Shown in pieces: positions 22,980-31,678 of a stretch of 64,000 bases of DNA. The position numbers and the translations under genes are program-made. Each line of letters begins with the position of its first letter. The first letter of the stretch is position 1. The notes below the pieces were generated by a model. The model was not told the DNA's origin. It made no database searches and worked only from the letters and a program-made list of their open reading frames with translations. This stretch comes from Streptomyces tateyamensis. GTDB lineage: Bacteria > Actinomycetota > Actinomycetes > Streptomycetales > Streptomycetaceae. The stretch is from contig NZ_PYBW01000050.1 in assembly GCF_003205575.1 (NCBI RefSeq), positions 30,207 through 94,206 of the forward strand, read 5' to 3'.

Positions 22980-24347
<1,368 letters not shown>

Positions 24348-24489
24348 TCGGACGGTTCCGTGACCGCCTCGCAACGGCCTGTGTCCCCACTCGGATGAAT
24401 TCCGACCAGCCGATCCCGTAGAGTTTGCGCTCGGTAGGCGTAGCGCTACAGCAGGCCTACGGGATGACACGGTCATGGGGGCGACAGTC
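24348..24489 (+). promoter_or_regulatory. Leader and inverted repeats upstream of the signalling island
   Basis: This 142-nt gap separates sdaA from the eight-gene island and should hold its promoter. An imperfect nested inverted repeat, gtaggc (24434-24439) with gcctac (24455-24460) enclosing gtagc/gctac, could be an operator or RNA stem. A possible -10 element tagagt lies at 24420-24425, but no matching -35 was found. Confidence 0.4.
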
Positions 24490-24888
24490 ATGGACCCGAT
24501 CAGCGCCACCGCTATTGCGGCAGCGGCCATTGCAGCCAAGAGCACTCTCGAAGCGGCGGCCCAGGAGGCAGGCAAAGCCTCCTGGGGTGGCGCGGCGCGC
24601 GTCGTCGAGCGGATCCGGGCCCGGTTCGGCGGGGACCGCCAGGCGCAGCAGGTGCTGGAACGCGCCCAGCGGAACCCGCAGGACGAGTCGGCGACAGCAC
24701 TGCTGCGGGCACTGCTGCAGTCCCTCATGCAGGGCGACCCCGTCTTCGCCGACGAACTGCGCACGCTGGTCGACGACGCGGTAGCCGCCCAGGGTCCAGC
24801 GGGTTCGGCGGTGAACGCGGCCGTGATCAAGAACGTCCAGGTGAACCAAGGCCCGGTCGAGGTCCACGGCGACCTGAACTTCAACTGA
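24490..24888 (+). CDS. Small protein with C-terminal amyloid-like segment
   Basis: A 132-aa protein, first gene of the island. The N-terminal 35 residues are Ala-rich and amphipathic/helical (MDPISATAIAAAAIAAK), and residues 35-100 are predicted helical with many Gln and Arg. The last about 20 residues (VIKNVQVNQGPVEVHGDLNF) alternate hydrophobic and polar residues with Asn, Gln and Gly, like the short amyloid signalling motifs (BASS-type) that connect bacterial NLR-like sensors with small effectors. The ATG at 24490 has GGGGG 8 nt upstream; the ATG at 24475 would add five residues. It lies 28 nt from the next gene, which has a comparable segment. The function is not known. Confidence 0.6.
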   Translation: MDPISATAIAAAAIAAKSTLEAAAQEAGKASWGGAARVVERIRARFGGDRQAQQVLERAQRNPQDESATALLRALLQSLMQGDPVFADELRTLVDDAVAAQGPAGSAVNAAVIKNVQVNQGPVEVHGDLNFN

Positions 24889-24916
24889 CCGCACCGCGAG
24901 AGCACTGGTCGAAGAC

Positions 24917-27109
24917 GTGGACACATCTGCCACCCCGCCGACCGACGGGTCGCCGTCCGACCGGACCCCCGGGGCCGCCGCGCCCCCGTCCACCGGCTCG
25001 GCACCGGCTCCGGCGCCGCCCGCCGACGGGCCACTGAGCGAGGCGGACGCGCTGCGTCAACTGGCCGGCACCGTCGAGCCGGACCCGGACCGCGAAGAGA
25101 GCGCACAGGCCGCCGCGATCGCAGGACTGATCGCCGAGCGCCTGCAGGGATCGGCCTCCGGCCTGACCATCGGCACCCTTGCCATGTTCCAGGACACGGT
25201 CAGCTTCGGCGGCAGCTTCAACGCCGCCGGCCGCTCCGCCGCCGCGGACCACGGGCGCTCCGCACTGGTTCGGATCGAGGCCGACGAGCAGACCGGTTTC
25301 GTCACGCACTTCCTCCAGCCGCCGGGATACGCCACTGCCGCCAAGGTGCTGAGTGAGCGTCACCTTCTGGTACTGGCCGCGCCGCCGGGCACTGGGCGCG
25401 AGGCGGCCGCGGTGAACCTGGTGGCCGAGGCGCTGGCGCTGCACGGCGCAAGCGACGGCGGCACGAGCTATTGGGTCACCGAACCCGAGGCGATAGCCGG
25501 AACCGACTGGCACCCGCCCCACCAGGAGGCCGGCTACCTGCTGGTGGTCGACGATACCGAGGCGGGCCGCGACTTCACGGCCCGGACCGTGGACACCCAC
25601 TGGCTGGTCGCCCTCGGAGCCCGGCTGAAGGCCGCCCGAAGCTTCCTGGTGCTGGTCACCGGACCAGCCCGGGGCGCCCTGGCCAGGACGGCGGATCGGT
25701 CCGATCAGGTCAGGACCGACCTCGGCATGGTGGACCCGGCGGGGGTACTGCGCCATCGGGTCCTTGGCCACCAAGCCACCGACGCAGAACACGCCCAGCT
25801 GGAAAGGCTGTTGGCCGATTCCGGTGCCGCCCGGGCGCTGCGCGAGCAGCCCACTCCCGCCGTGGCGGTGCGGCTCGCCGGTGTACTGCGGGCCGGGGGC
25901 GACCTGGCCCGCGAGGTTGCGCTGGTGCGCGACCCCAGTGAGCAGGTGCACCGCTGGTTCGTCCACCACGATGATCCGGCCACGGTCTGCTTTGCCCTGG
26001 CCGCCGCGGTGCTGGAGGACTGCGGGTACCTCACCGTCGCCGATGCGGCGCTGCGCCTGTATGCGTCGGTGGCCCCGCCGGAGGCTTCGCCGTACGGCAT
26101 CCGGTTCCTGGACCGGCTCGCTCAGGAGCAGCCCTGGATCTCGATCAATCCCTCGGACTCGGCTTCCGGCCCGCCCCGGGTGGCGTTCCGCAGTGAGCTG
26201 ATCGGGCAGTCCTTGCTGAGCCACGCCTGGACCTACCAGGACGGGCAACGCGACGCCTTGGTCGGCTGGCTCCGCTCGCTGCTGGTCCACCCGGACGTCA
26301 CAGTGCGGGCCAAGGCGGCGGTGGCCGCCGGCATCCTGGCTTGGAGCGACCACGAGCACGCGGTGCACCGCTTCCTGCGAAGCTGGGCCGGGAGCGAGGC
26401 CGGGCCGGTGCGCCAGGCTGCCGCCAGCGCGTTGACCGTCGTGGCCAGCCGCGCCGAACTGACCGAATGGGTCTGGGACCTGCTGGACGGCTGGGTCGAC
26501 GGTGGCCGGTCCACCGTCGACCGGCGGCTCGCCAAGACCGCAGCGACGGCGGTCGGCGGCGTGCTCGGCAAGCATCAACCCCACCGGGCCCTGCGACTGC
26601 TGCGCACCGCGCTGGACTGGCAGGGTGACTGGGGCAACCTGACCACGGTCGCCTGGAGCTGCCTCGCGTTGATCGAGCAGGACCGCGAACGCGACGTGCT
26701 GACCGCTCTTTTGTCCTGGTCCGCCGCTCAGGACCGATCTCCGATGGTGGCCAAGTCGCTCTCGGTGTTCCTATTCACCGCCGGCCGCACGGACTCCGGT
26801 GACGGTGTTCCGACTCTGCTCCTGCGGGCCCGTGAGCTGCGACCGGAACTGACCGAGCTGTGGGCCCGCGCACTGGGCCGCCGACCGATTCAGGACCAGG
26901 CCCTGCCAATCCTGCGGGAGTGGGTGGACTGCTACCGCAAGGACGACCGCACCGCGGCTGAACTGCGCGCGCTGATCGGCCGGGTGGCCGCACTGCCGGG
27001 CAAGCACCGCGAGCGGCTCACCTACTACTTGGACCGATGGTCGCGGGACCGCGACCAGCCCTCCCCCGGCGCTGCGGCGCTGCTCGATGTGGTGGAACGA
27101 CTCCCCTGA
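24917..27109 (+). CDS. Large P-loop/HEAT-repeat-like protein with amyloid-like N-terminal segment
   Basis: A 730-aa protein, not assigned to a named family. Residues 1-45 are Pro/Ala-rich and disordered. Residues 84-102 (TIGTLAMFQDTVSFGGSFN) form an amyloid-like segment. A nucleotide-binding-like core follows: APPGTGRE (155-162) is a Walker A shape with Lys replaced by Arg and Thr by Glu, and YLLVVDDTE (207-215) resembles Walker B. From about residue 440 to 630 there are repeated helical pairs (for example HPDVTVRAKAAVAAGILAW) typical of HEAT repeats. This STAND-like layout (sensor repeats behind an NTPase) suggests a regulator or scaffold. The start is a GTG with no strong ribosome site. Confidence 0.6.
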   Translation: MDTSATPPTDGSPSDRTPGAAAPPSTGSAPAPAPPADGPLSEADALRQLAGTVEPDPDREESAQAAAIAGLIAERLQGSASGLTIGTLAMFQDTVSFGGSFNAAGRSAAADHGRSALVRIEADEQTGFVTHFLQPPGYATAAKVLSERHLLVLAAPPGTGREAAAVNLVAEALALHGASDGGTSYWVTEPEAIAGTDWHPPHQEAGYLLVVDDTEAGRDFTARTVDTHWLVALGARLKAARSFLVLVTGPARGALARTADRSDQVRTDLGMVDPAGVLRHRVLGHQATDAEHAQLERLLADSGAARALREQPTPAVAVRLAGVLRAGGDLAREVALVRDPSEQVHRWFVHHDDPATVCFALAAAVLEDCGYLTVADAALRLYASVAPPEASPYGIRFLDRLAQEQPWISINPSDSASGPPRVAFRSELIGQSLLSHAWTYQDGQRDALVGWLRSLLVHPDVTVRAKAAVAAGILAWSDHEHAVHRFLRSWAGSEAGPVRQAAASALTVVASRAELTEWVWDLLDGWVDGGRSTVDRRLAKTAATAVGGVLGKHQPHRALRLLRTALDWQGDWGNLTTVAWSCLALIEQDRERDVLTALLSWSAAQDRSPMVAKSLSVFLFTAGRTDSGDGVPTLLLRARELRPELTELWARALGRRPIQDQALPILREWVDCYRKDDRTAAELRALIGRVAALPGKHRERLTYYLDRWSRDRDQPSPGAAALLDVVERLP

Positions 27110-27119
27110 GGAGCTGCTC

Positions 27120-28238
27120 ATGACCCAGTTGACCTACGACCCCGTGCTCAGCTGCGTGGACGTCGCGCCGCTGCGCCTGCTGAACCCGCTGCGCTCACCG
27201 GAGCCGGGGCGAGCCCTGGTGCTGGTTCCGCACTCCGGATCAGCCGTCACCGTGCGCCCAGGGGAGAGTGTGCCCTCGGCCCGGTTCGGCGGCTACTACA
27301 AGGCCTACACGGTGGACCTGACGGACCACCGCCTCGCCCTCGCCATTCCACTGCTGAGCCGGGACGTGTCATTCGCCTTCCAGAGCTCGGTGACCCTGAC
27401 CTGCCGAGTGACCGACCCGGCCGAGGTGGTGGCCCGCGGGATCCGCGACATGAGCGGGGCCCTGTTCGAGGCCGTACGGCGGATCCTGCGCACGGTCTCC
27501 GCCCGGTACGACATCTCGGAGTTCCACCAGGCTGAGCAGGCGCTCAACGAGGCGGTTCGCGGCCTGGACGGTGACGGCGCGATCCGGCTGGCCGACATCC
27601 ACGTCGAGCTGCTGGTGGACGCCGACGAAGCGGCCGGCAGCGGACGCGAGTTCCGTGCGGTGGCGCGGGAGACCCGGCTGGGGTCGATGCGGCGGCACCG
27701 GCACCTGGACATGATGCGCGAGGAGGGGGTCGAGGGCCTGCTTGCCGAGCTGGTGGAGAAGGAGGGGGCGCCGGCGGCGCTCGCCTGGATCGAGAAGGCC
27801 GAGGCCGCTGAGCGAACCGAACTCTTCTCCACGCTGAAGCTGGTACTGGAGCGCGGCGACGCGGAGCGTGAGCCCTACGAGATCGCCGCGACCGAGAAGT
27901 TGGTGATGGAGCGGATGCTCGGCGGCTCCGCGGCACCGTTCGGCGGTACCCGCAGCAGGTTGCGCGGCTCCCTCGCGCTACCTGCCCCCGCCGGGCTCGA
28001 GTCGTCCGCCCCAAGCCACCCGGCAGACCCGGCACCCGACCGCGCGGCGGCGCTGGCGGGCGAGGTGGTCAGCCGCCGCACCTGTGAGCCGCCGGAGGAC
28101 GAGCCGGTGGCGCGCCCGGCGTCGACGCCGCCACCGACCGGCGGTGCGCCGGAACCCGCACCCGAGCCGGTGGAGATGACCGCTCCGGTCAGCCGGGTAC
28201 GTGGACTGCGTCCGCGAAACGGTGGTGGGGCCCGATGA
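27120..28238 (+). CDS. SPFH/band-7-like protein
   Basis: A 372-aa soluble protein without a membrane segment. Residues about 20-170 resemble SPFH (stomatin/flotillin) domains: a strand-rich start (PHSGSAVTVRPGESV), then FQSSVTLTCRVTDPAEVVARG, then helices. Residues about 200-275 are charged and helical, likely coiled coil (EKAEAAERTELFSTLKLVLE). The last 100 residues are Pro/Ala-rich and end in PVSRVRGLRPRNGG, a motif also found in the kinase two genes downstream. Strong ribosome site (GAGGAG) before the ATG at 27120. Its stop overlaps the PP2C start. SPFH proteins assemble as scaffolds, so it may organise the kinase and phosphatase; this is inferred. Confidence 0.6.
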   Translation: MTQLTYDPVLSCVDVAPLRLLNPLRSPEPGRALVLVPHSGSAVTVRPGESVPSARFGGYYKAYTVDLTDHRLALAIPLLSRDVSFAFQSSVTLTCRVTDPAEVVARGIRDMSGALFEAVRRILRTVSARYDISEFHQAEQALNEAVRGLDGDGAIRLADIHVELLVDADEAAGSGREFRAVARETRLGSMRRHRHLDMMREEGVEGLLAELVEKEGAPAALAWIEKAEAAERTELFSTLKLVLERGDAEREPYEIAATEKLVMERMLGGSAAPFGGTRSRLRGSLALPAPAGLESSAPSHPADPAPDRAAALAGEVVSRRTCEPPEDEPVARPASTPPPTGGAPEPAPEPVEMTAPVSRVRGLRPRNGGGAR

Positions 28239-29281
28239 GCACCCCCGCAGCCCTGCCGGCGCTCGCCCCGCCGATTCCGCGTCAGATCGCGCTGGCACAC
28301 TGTGAATCGGACTACCTGGCGCTGAGCGTCTGGCTGGAGCGTCGTCCTCAGCTCGGCGAGGACGCCGAGCCGTTGGTGCTCCACCACCGTCCCAGCGGCA
28401 GCGGGCTGCTGGCGGTGTTCGACGGCTCCGGCGGTTCCGGGTCCAGCGCCGCCTGGCAGGATCCACGCGGCCACACCCGCACCGGGGCCTGGGTGGGCTC
28501 CCGGGTGGCCCGGCTCGGAGCCGAGCGCTGGTTCGCCCAGCACGTCGAGCAGGCCGCCGAGCCGGACGCCGAGTCATTGCAGGAGCAGTTGCGCGACCTG
28601 CTGACCCGGGTCCAGTCGCCGACCCGCAGCAAGGTGATCGGTAGCATGCGCCGACAACTGCCCACCACCATGGCGGCGATCAGCTATCGGCCGCAAACGG
28701 GTAGCCATCTGGTCGAAGCGCTGTGGGCCGGCGACTCGCGTGGCTATGTGCTGCGGCCGGAAACCGGACTCCACCCACTGACCCGGGATCACACAGAGGA
28801 GACCGACGCACTCGTCCAGCTGACCCAGGATCCGCCGATGACCAACGTGCTCAGCGCGGACCGCGCGTTCGTGGTCGCCACCTCCGGCATCCAGACGCGC
28901 TCGAAGTGCGTGATGATCTGTGCCACCGACGGCTTCTTCGGGTACGTCAGCACGCCCGCCGACTTCGAGCTGCACCTGCTGACGACACTGGCCGGCGCCG
29001 GAACTATGCACGAGTGGGCGCAGGCCCTGGCCGCGCGGGTGGCGACCTACACCGGCGACGACGCGTCGCTCGCGCTGGTGGCGGTGGGCTACCCCGGGTT
29101 CGACGAGCTGCGGGCGACCTTCACGGGGCGGACCCATCAGATCCTCGCGTGGCTGACTCCCCGGCCCGACCCGGATGACCAGGAGCGGATGCGCCAGTGG
29201 CGTGAGCAGCGTTGGGCCGAGTACCGGACGGAATACGAAAAGTTCATGCCGCCGATTCCCGTACCGGAGGAGGAGCAGTGA
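28235..29281 (+). CDS. PP2C-family protein phosphatase
   Basis: A 348-aa PPM/PP2C phosphatase. The metal-binding motifs are present in order: FDGSGG (motif 2) near residue 62, WAGDSRGYVL near residue 167, ATDGFFGY near residue 231, and GDDASLALV near residue 271. All expected aspartates are kept, so it should be an active Mn/Mg-dependent phospho-Ser/Thr phosphatase. The N-terminal motif RxxNxD is degraded to HCESD. Start and stop codons overlap those of its neighbours (ATGA with the SPFH gene, GTGA with the kinase gene). The likely substrate is a protein phosphorylated by the adjacent kinase. Confidence 0.85.
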   Translation: MSTPAALPALAPPIPRQIALAHCESDYLALSVWLERRPQLGEDAEPLVLHHRPSGSGLLAVFDGSGGSGSSAAWQDPRGHTRTGAWVGSRVARLGAERWFAQHVEQAAEPDAESLQEQLRDLLTRVQSPTRSKVIGSMRRQLPTTMAAISYRPQTGSHLVEALWAGDSRGYVLRPETGLHPLTRDHTEETDALVQLTQDPPMTNVLSADRAFVVATSGIQTRSKCVMICATDGFFGYVSTPADFELHLLTTLAGAGTMHEWAQALAARVATYTGDDASLALVAVGYPGFDELRATFTGRTHQILAWLTPRPDPDDQERMRQWREQRWAEYRTEYEKFMPPIPVPEEEQ

Positions 29282-30456
29282 AGAAGGACGGGCTGGTAAA
29301 CGGCTACCGTATCGTCAGCTCACCCACCAACGCCGGTGGTGGCAAGTGCCTGTGGGCCTTCGCCGAGAAGGACGACACCCAGTACTTCATCAAGCAGTTC
29401 CTGAAGCCGAAGCGCCCTGGCCCGAGCTCGCCCGGCAGCGAGCAGAGCAAGCGCCGGCGTCTGGCCCTGTGCGAGGAGTTCGAACAGCGCCACCGCGCGA
29501 TCATGCGAGTGCTCACCCCGGACATGCCGGGCGGCGGGCACTTGGTTCTCGCCACCGACTTCTTCGCTGCCGGTAGCACCTACTACAAGGTGACCGCCCG
29601 GATCGACACCTCGACCCTGGACCAGCCGCAGAGCCTCGACCCGCGCCACAAGGCCGTGCTGCTCAAGACCCTGATGGTCAGCCTGCAACTGCTGCACGGC
29701 ATCGACGTGGTGCACGGCGACCTGAAGCCGGCGAACGTGCTCATCCAGAAGCAGGGGACAAGCGCCTTCTACGTCGCCAAGCTGATCGACTTCGACGACT
29801 CCTACCTGAGCGGGAACCCACCCGCCCCGGACGAGATCGCCGGTGATTCGCTCTACGGAGCGCCCGAATGGCTGCGCTACCTCCAGCAGGACCCGTCGGT
29901 GAAACCGCGCGAACTCACCTGCGCGGTGGATATCTTCGCTCTCGGCCTGATGATTCATCAGTACCTGACCGGAGGACTTCCCGGCTACCTGGACCGGTAC
30001 AGCTCGCCGGCCGACGCGCTCAACGCAGGAGCTGAGCTCGTGCTGGACTCCCGCCTGACCGACCAGATGCGCGGCCTGCTCCGGGGCATGCTCGCGGCCG
30101 ACCCGCGGGCACGGCCGCGAGTGGGAACGGTGCTCACCGCGCTCAAGGACCCGGAGGTGTGCGAACTGCGGTACCGCCGGCCCGGCACCTCGCGGTCGGC
30201 GGTGCCCCCGCCCTCCGCCCCGGCGCCGGCCGAGGTCACCCATACCACTGGCCCCGGCGAGCTGCCTCTCAGCCGGGTTCGCGGAATCGCCCGGCTCGTG
30301 CCGCCGGAGCTGGCTACCTGTCCGCCGGTCGCAACGGAGCCCGCGGCACCGCCGACGCCCGTCACGCCGCCCGCCCCCGAACCGCCCGGCGCCGCCACTG
30401 AGCCGGAGGCCCCAAAGTCCCGAGTGCGGATCCGCCTGCGCGACCCACGAAGCTGA
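29278..30456 (+). CDS. Protein kinase, island member
   Basis: A 392-aa protein with a kinase domain (residues about 8-300) and a Pro/Ala-rich tail. Glycine-rich loop SPTNAGGGKCLWAF, ATP-anchoring lysine in YFIKQFL, catalytic loop HGDLKPANVLIQ and metal-binding DFD (replacing DFG) in LIDFDDSYLSG are all present. HGD instead of HRD puts it among divergent bacterial Ser/Thr kinases of the non-RD kind. The tail contains LSRVRGIARLV and ends SRVRIRLRDPRS, echoing the SPFH-like protein's end. No membrane segment and no PASTA domains, so it differs from PknB. It is coupled to the PP2C gene by an overlapping GTGA. Confidence 0.85.
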   Translation: MKKDGLVNGYRIVSSPTNAGGGKCLWAFAEKDDTQYFIKQFLKPKRPGPSSPGSEQSKRRRLALCEEFEQRHRAIMRVLTPDMPGGGHLVLATDFFAAGSTYYKVTARIDTSTLDQPQSLDPRHKAVLLKTLMVSLQLLHGIDVVHGDLKPANVLIQKQGTSAFYVAKLIDFDDSYLSGNPPAPDEIAGDSLYGAPEWLRYLQQDPSVKPRELTCAVDIFALGLMIHQYLTGGLPGYLDRYSSPADALNAGAELVLDSRLTDQMRGLLRGMLAADPRARPRVGTVLTALKDPEVCELRYRRPGTSRSAVPPPSAPAPAEVTHTTGPGELPLSRVRGIARLVPPELATCPPVATEPAAPPTPVTPPAPEPPGAATEPEAPKSRVRIRLRDPRS

Positions 30457-30484
30457 CCGCCCTGAGCCAATCGAGGAGTAACCC

Positions 30485-31189
30485 ATGAGTTCCACCGACC
30501 AGTACCGCGGCAACCTGCAATACGCCGTGGACATCGTGCTGTGCGTCGATGCGACCGGGAGCATGAACCCGGTGCTCGACGCCGTCAAAAACAGTGCGGC
30601 CAGCTTCCACGAGCGGCTGACCACGGTCATGGAGGAGAAGGGCAAGTCGATCAGCCAGCTGCGGATCCGCACCATCGCCTTCCGCGACTTCGGTGATCAG
30701 GTCGACGACGCCATCGAGGCCACCGACTTCCACCAGTTGCCCGAACAGGCCGACCGGTTCCAGTCCTTCCTGCGCGGAGTGGTCGCCACGGGTGGCGGTG
30801 ACATCCCCGAGTCCGGTCTGGAGGCCCTGGCGCTGGCGATCAACTCACCCTGGGAGACAGGGCTGGACCGGCGTCGCCACGTGGTGGTCATGTTCACTGA
30901 CGCACCCGCGCACCCGCTCGGCGGCCCTCACTCGAAGCTGAACGGCTACCCGGCGGTGGTGCCCCGCAGCCAGGACGCCCTGTTTGAGCAGTGGGGTTAC
31001 GCCAAGACCCAGACCGCCGTGATGGAGCAGTCCGCGAAGCGCCTGGTGCTCTTCGCGCCCGACGAGGCCCCCTGGAACGGGATCGGCGAGGAGTGGGACA
31101 TGACGCTGCACTTCCCGTCCAAGGCCGGCGACGGCCTTAAGGAGTTCGAGATGACGGAAATCATCGAGACCATCGCGAACAGCCTGTAG
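30485..31189 (+). CDS. VWA-domain protein
   Basis: A 234-aa single von Willebrand factor A domain. The metal-ion-dependent adhesion site starts DIVLCVDATGSM near residues 15-26 (DxTxS-like form), and the family motif ATGGGDIPES occurs near residue 105, with the third site in VVMFTDAP. These domains bind divalent metal and mediate protein contacts. It follows the kinase gene by 28 nt. The kinase, PP2C and VWA trio is the composition of TerY-P triads. A good GAGGAG site lies before the ATG. Confidence 0.85.
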   Translation: MSSTDQYRGNLQYAVDIVLCVDATGSMNPVLDAVKNSAASFHERLTTVMEEKGKSISQLRIRTIAFRDFGDQVDDAIEATDFHQLPEQADRFQSFLRGVVATGGGDIPESGLEALALAINSPWETGLDRRRHVVVMFTDAPAHPLGGPHSKLNGYPAVVPRSQDALFEQWGYAKTQTAVMEQSAKRLVLFAPDEAPWNGIGEEWDMTLHFPSKAGDGLKEFEMTEIIETIANSL

Positions 31190-31195
31190 CCCCGG

Positions 31196-31648
31196 ATGAC
31201 CGAGCCATATGATCGAGTGAACTGCGACGGAGCCACCCTGACGCTGACGGCCGACATGCTGCGGGTGGCCTTCCAGGACCGTAACGGCCTGCTGGAGATG
31301 CCGCCGTACTGGTGCCGCCGGGTCGACATTCAGGTAGCTGACGATCAGTCGGCGATTCAGATCGTGCTCAGCTTCGCACCCTCGGACGAGGGTGCGGAGC
31401 AGCCGTGCGCGTTCGTTTCGCTCCGACTGCGCGCCGCAGTCGACCAGCTCGACCACGCCCGAGCGCTGGCCGCCCGGGTGCAGCCCGAGCCAGAACTGCC
31501 GGACGACGAGTCGTCGGTCTTCCTCGCATCGCCCCTCGGCCGGGTACCGCCGGACGATCCCGACTGGATCTGCTTCAAGTCGCCCGCGGACTCCGAGGAG
31601 CTGTACACGGCTGTCATCGAGCACCTGGCAGTCCGCACCACCGATTAG
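31196..31648 (+). CDS. Unknown 150-aa protein of the island
   Basis: Not recognised. A 150-aa acidic soluble protein, beginning NCDGATLTLTADMLRVAFQD, a strand-rich start that could belong to a PH-like or similar beta-barrel fold (weak guess), and ending in a helical segment. No catalytic motif, signal peptide or membrane helix. It starts 6 nt after the VWA stop and is followed 30 nt later by the zinc-finger gene, so it is part of the same transcript. Confidence 0.65.
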   Translation: MTEPYDRVNCDGATLTLTADMLRVAFQDRNGLLEMPPYWCRRVDIQVADDQSAIQIVLSFAPSDEGAEQPCAFVSLRLRAAVDQLDHARALAARVQPEPELPDDESSVFLASPLGRVPPDDPDWICFKSPADSEELYTAVIEHLAVRTTD

Positions 31649-31678
31649 GTCCGGGAACACTCGGGGAGGGCAACGGTA

